This document shows positions 60,935 to 64,000 of a stretch of DNA of 64,000 nucleotides, one piece after another. The notes beneath the pieces are model-generated. The model did not search any database, was not told the DNA's origin, and worked only from the letters and a program-made list of their open reading frames with translations. The position numbers were made by a program, and so were the translations under genes. The DNA comes from Labilibaculum antarcticum (GTDB taxonomy: Bacteria; Bacteroidota; Bacteroidia; Bacteroidales; Marinifilaceae), in contig NZ_AP018042.1 in assembly GCF_002356295.1 (NCBI RefSeq), positions 3,070,361 through 3,134,360 on the forward strand, read 5' to 3'. Numbering within the stretch: the stretch's first letter is position 1; each line of letters begins with the position of its first letter.

Positions 60935-63859
60935 ATGATCAGAAAAAGTCTACATTTAATATTTGTATTCAGTTTGGTTTTTATACAAGTGCAAGCGGAA
61001 AATTTAGCCTATGGTTATCCAAATTCTAGCCGTACTAAGCAATGTGTAAATACGGGTTGGAAATTTCATTTAGGTAATCCGGAAGGAGCGTTTTATAAAA
61101 AGAGTTTTGATGATGCTAAGTGGGAAACAATTAGTGTTCCTCATACATTACAACCAACATCTCTTACTTTAGACTTATGCACAGATGGTAAAGATCAGCC
61201 AAGTTTTCAAAGAAATGTTGGATGGTATCGGAAGACTATTGAAGTAACAAATAATGCCAATAAAAAAGTATTTCTTGAGTTTGAGGGGGCTCATCAGGTA
61301 ACTGATCTTTGGGTAAATGGAAAACATGTAGGGCAATTTGCTGTAACAGGATATTCACCCTTTCATTTTGATATTACCGATTTTGTAGAGAAAGGGAAAG
61401 GAAATCAGGTGACTTTACTGGTTGATAACCGTAAAGATGAGCTTATTCCACCCGATCCGGGACCATTTGACTATGTGAAGTTTAGTGGTTTGTATCGTGA
61501 TGTTTATCTTGTTGAGACAGATCCTGTTCATATTACTTTTAATTGGGAATCTATAAGGGCAGGAATTACCATAACCACTCCAACCGTTGATCCTGTAAAT
61601 ATGAATGCGGTAATCAATGTGAAAGCTGTGGTTCGTAACGAAAATAAAAAATCAATAATCTGTCAGGTTGTTAATCGTATTATCGATCACAAGGGTATTG
61701 TTGTTCTTAAGTTGAAATCAGAACAAGAAATTAAAGCCGAAAATGAGTTTGAGTTTAATCAAATTGGTGCGATTGAAGATAATCTTCAGCTTTGGGATAC
61801 TGAAAATCCATATTTGTATCGTGTAAACACAGAGGTTTTAGTGGATGGGAAAAGCGTAGACTGTCTTGAAAATAAATTAGGAATTCGAAGTTTTAGGTTA
61901 GACAACGAATTGGGCTTCATGCTTAATGGTAAACCTATTGATTTAATTGGGTATAATCGTCATCAGCATTACGCTTATATTGGTGATGCTTTGCCTAACT
62001 CGCTTCATTACAAAGACATGCTTCAGTTTAAGCAGTTGGGTTTTAATGTGGTTCGTACTGCTCATTATCCGCAAGATAATGCCTTGTTTGATGCTTGTGA
62101 TGAATTGGGTATTTTGGTTTACGAAGAAGCACCTACCTGGATTACCATTTCGAAAGACAAGAGGTGGTTCGATAACCTGGAAAAAGCGGCTAGAATCATG
62201 GTGCGTAATCATCGTAACCATCCATCAGTTGTTATTTGGGGAGCTGGAATTAATCATAGGGGGTATGTGCCACAAATTCATTTAGCCATAAAACAAGAGG
62301 ATCCTGTTCGTTTAACTGCATCTCAAAGTGCACGATGGTCGGGATGGCAGGCATCTGGCTTAACCGATATCTATGCCAATATGTTGTATGGTCCGTTTAT
62401 ATGGGATAGATCAGAAACTATTCTGGCTATGGAAGGACATTCTGGGCCTAAGGAAGTTGCGATAAACAAGAGAGATCCCAAAAGAACGGGTATCATATCT
62501 TGGACAGCTCATGCGTATTACACTTTTCATCCTACTCATGCAAAGTATAAAAGTATGACAGATAGAACCAGAAGCGGTGCAATGACGATTTTTCGTCAGC
62601 CTAAAAAGGGAATTCTTTGGTATCCATCCGAAATGAGAGGCGAACCTTATTTGCATATTGAAGAAGATTGGAGTTCTAAAATTAAAGAGCTGAATTTGTA
62701 TAGTAATGCCGATGAGGTGGAGTTATTTGTAAATGGAAAATCGTTCATGAAGCAAAAACCACTTGCCGACTCTTCGTACATTGGTTTGGATCATCCTCCT
62801 TATTTGTTTAAGATCAGTAGGTTTGAAGCAGGAGAGTTAAAAGCAGTTGGTTATAAAGATGGGACAGAATATATTTCAAAAATTATTAGAACACCGGAAA
62901 ACGCGAAGGCTCTAAAAATTGTATTGGATACGCTAGGGCGAAAGTTTGACGCTGATGGTTCGGATATTTTGGTGGCTTATGCGCAAGTGGTAGATGGAAA
63001 TGGAACCTTGGTTCGTGATTCGGTTGGAGAGGTTACTTTTTCCATTTCGGGGCCTGCAAAAATATATGGAGATAAGGCTGGTATTAATGCCAATCCAATG
63101 TTTATTGAAACAGGAGAAGCTCCTGTTCTTATACAGGCCGGAACTACACCAGGTGTAATTCGATTAACAGCTAAAAGTAAAGGGCTAAAATCCGTAACTG
63201 TAACATTTACTTCTGCAGCTAAGGAAAACGATATGGTGTTGGCCAATGCGAAACCAATCTACGATTTTGAAAAAATAAGAGTGGATTTAGGTGCTTCTGA
63301 TCAATTGGTTCAGTTTGGGTGGAATGAGTGGAGTGGAGAAGATAATTATGCATCTGAAACAAAACTCGATATTTTAGGTGGAATAAAAGCCAGTATTAAA
63401 GCAAACTCAGAAAATGGCGTGCTGCGTTGGTTGGGCGAAATGAATGTGATTGGGAAATATGGTTTTGCTTATGGTGAGGGTGTTTTGGGTATTGATAAGA
63501 AAGGAGTTTGTCTGGAGTTTGCCAATTTACCAAAAGGCACCTATAAACTGACTTCATGGCATCATGCTCCAAATACTAACACTGATGAAATGGATACTAA
63601 CGTGAATAAGCTGAAGGAATTAAAAATCCCATCATTGCCTTATGCAAAAGAAATAGCTATTTTAGTAAATGGTAAGGAAGTGTCTAAAGTATCAACTACG
63701 AATGGAAAAGAAATGCAATTTGCAACTGTTGCAACTGCTGAAACCGTGTTTGTTTCTGATGGTGTAAATCCGGTTAAAATTGTGTTTGTTGATGCCAAAA
63801 CGAATAAAGGAATTTGGCTGAATGCATTTGAATTGACTCAATGGAACATTGAACTATAA
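60935..63859 (+). CDS. Exported glycoside hydrolase family 2 protein (atypical active site)
   Basis: From ATG 60935 the protein is 974 residues with a signal peptide ending VQAEN. Order: GH2 sugar-binding jelly roll (NTGWKFHLG ... WYRKTIEV ... VTDLWVNGKHVG), Ig-like domain, and TIM barrel (IGYNRHQHYAYIG, LGFNVVRTAHYPQ, NHRNHPSVVIWGAGINHRG). Then DUF4982-like (NADEVELFVNGKS), a second Ig-like domain and a C-terminal carbohydrate-binding-like module. The usual acid/base Asn-Glu reads Asn-His here; a candidate nucleophile lies in ILAMEGHSG. Beta-galactosidase-like activity is likely but not certain. Confidence 0.88.
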   Translation: MIRKSLHLIFVFSLVFIQVQAENLAYGYPNSSRTKQCVNTGWKFHLGNPEGAFYKKSFDDAKWETISVPHTLQPTSLTLDLCTDGKDQPSFQRNVGWYRKTIEVTNNANKKVFLEFEGAHQVTDLWVNGKHVGQFAVTGYSPFHFDITDFVEKGKGNQVTLLVDNRKDELIPPDPGPFDYVKFSGLYRDVYLVETDPVHITFNWESIRAGITITTPTVDPVNMNAVINVKAVVRNENKKSIICQVVNRIIDHKGIVVLKLKSEQEIKAENEFEFNQIGAIEDNLQLWDTENPYLYRVNTEVLVDGKSVDCLENKLGIRSFRLDNELGFMLNGKPIDLIGYNRHQHYAYIGDALPNSLHYKDMLQFKQLGFNVVRTAHYPQDNALFDACDELGILVYEEAPTWITISKDKRWFDNLEKAARIMVRNHRNHPSVVIWGAGINHRGYVPQIHLAIKQEDPVRLTASQSARWSGWQASGLTDIYANMLYGPFIWDRSETILAMEGHSGPKEVAINKRDPKRTGIISWTAHAYYTFHPTHAKYKSMTDRTRSGAMTIFRQPKKGILWYPSEMRGEPYLHIEEDWSSKIKELNLYSNADEVELFVNGKSFMKQKPLADSSYIGLDHPPYLFKISRFEAGELKAVGYKDGTEYISKIIRTPENAKALKIVLDTLGRKFDADGSDILVAYAQVVDGNGTLVRDSVGEVTFSISGPAKIYGDKAGINANPMFIETGEAPVLIQAGTTPGVIRLTAKSKGLKSVTVTFTSAAKENDMVLANAKPIYDFEKIRVDLGASDQLVQFGWNEWSGEDNYASETKLDILGGIKASIKANSENGVLRWLGEMNVIGKYGFAYGEGVLGIDKKGVCLEFANLPKGTYKLTSWHHAPNTNTDEMDTNVNKLKELKIPSLPYAKEIAILVNGKEVSKVSTTNGKEMQFATVATAETVFVSDGVNPVKIVFVDAKTNKGIWLNAFELTQWNIEL

Positions 63860-63968
63860 AATATTTTTTAATTGCCAGATGTCCATCTAAGGAATTTTTG
63901 TTTTTGAAATTTATCTTTAATTGTTTAGGTTTGGCAATCTAAATGGTTTCTAAATTTAAGAAATAGGA

Positions 63969-64000
63969 ATGAATAGGATAATTATAACAATTGGTTTACT
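63969..64000 (+). CDS. Start of a further CDS (cut by window edge)
   Basis: ATG at 63969 opens MNRIIITIGLL, which looks like the beginning of a signal peptide. Only 32 bases are in the window, so identity is unknown. It may belong with the GH2 gene 109 bases upstream in a polysaccharide-use locus. Confidence 0.4.
   Translation, partial: MNRIIITIGL

Overview
The window is AT-rich, densely coding chromosomal DNA from a Bacteroidota bacterium, most likely a marine or sediment Bacteroidales of the Marinifilaceae/Marinilabiliales type (family-level placement is inference). Supporting signs are a MurF-alanine racemase fusion, a GldB-type lipoprotein beside nadE, MeaB, DUF1573 and TlpA/DUF4369-like exported proteins, CarboxypepD_reg and SusC-like motifs, a TerB/ABCG-type transporter, LytS/LytTR signalling, and promoters of the Bacteroidota form TTG-N18-21-TAnnTTTG. 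No complete insertion sequence, prophage, CRISPR array or recognisable defence system is visible.

Layout. 0-10 kb: the 3' part of murF-alr, a ~550 bp gene-free stretch with repeats, a Crp/Fnr-type regulator, nadE, gldB, a nitrilase-fold amidase with 5-formyl-THF cyclo-ligase, a 56-residue 2[4Fe-4S] ferredoxin and an M20 amidohydrolase. 9.5-17.3 kb: a DUF1573 protein, meaB, a TlpA-like lipoprotein, a zinc/manganese ABC importer operon (znuA-C-B order) and lpd. 17.4-32.4 kb: uvrA, a lytic transglycosylase, a lipoprotein, a PatB/MalY aminotransferase, an EamA transporter, an ECF sigma factor with a membrane partner and a divergent VWA protein, a lone DEAD-like domain, Dps and an exported C1 peptidase. 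This segment lies between two small elements with related terminal inverted repeats, and by eye its GC skew is opposite to both flanks. 32.6-50.5 kb: a nucleoside kinase, a gene-free stretch with six DnaA-box-like sites, smpB, two Yip1-like membrane proteins, miaA, an isochorismatase-fold hydrolase, a LytS/LytTR pair, a lipoprotein plus TerB-ABC transporter, a second EamA transporter, a DUF6261-like protein, an S9 peptidase and bcp-recA. 50.8-64 kb: a TPR/PD40/SPOR protein with clpS, tRNA-Ser(GCT) followed by four identical tRNA-Pro(TGG) genes, sdaA, an M28 peptidase, DoxX and a membrane partner, a PepSY-like secreted protein with a sigma-54 activator, and an exported GH2 family enzyme.

Most genes are housekeeping. 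The observations most worth checking are: (1) the two short TIR-bounded elements at 17.3 and 32.4 kb and the possibility that the 15 kb between them is inverted; (2) the DnaA-box-like cluster at 34.3-34.5 kb; (3) a helically phased array of CTATTGG-like motifs at 23.8-24.0 kb upstream of an EamA transporter; (4) the sigma factor / TonB-like membrane protein / VWA locus, whose two structural proteins both carry remnants of the SusC N-terminal signature; (5) the fourfold tRNA-Pro array. I found no locus that I can call a wholly new system with confidence.
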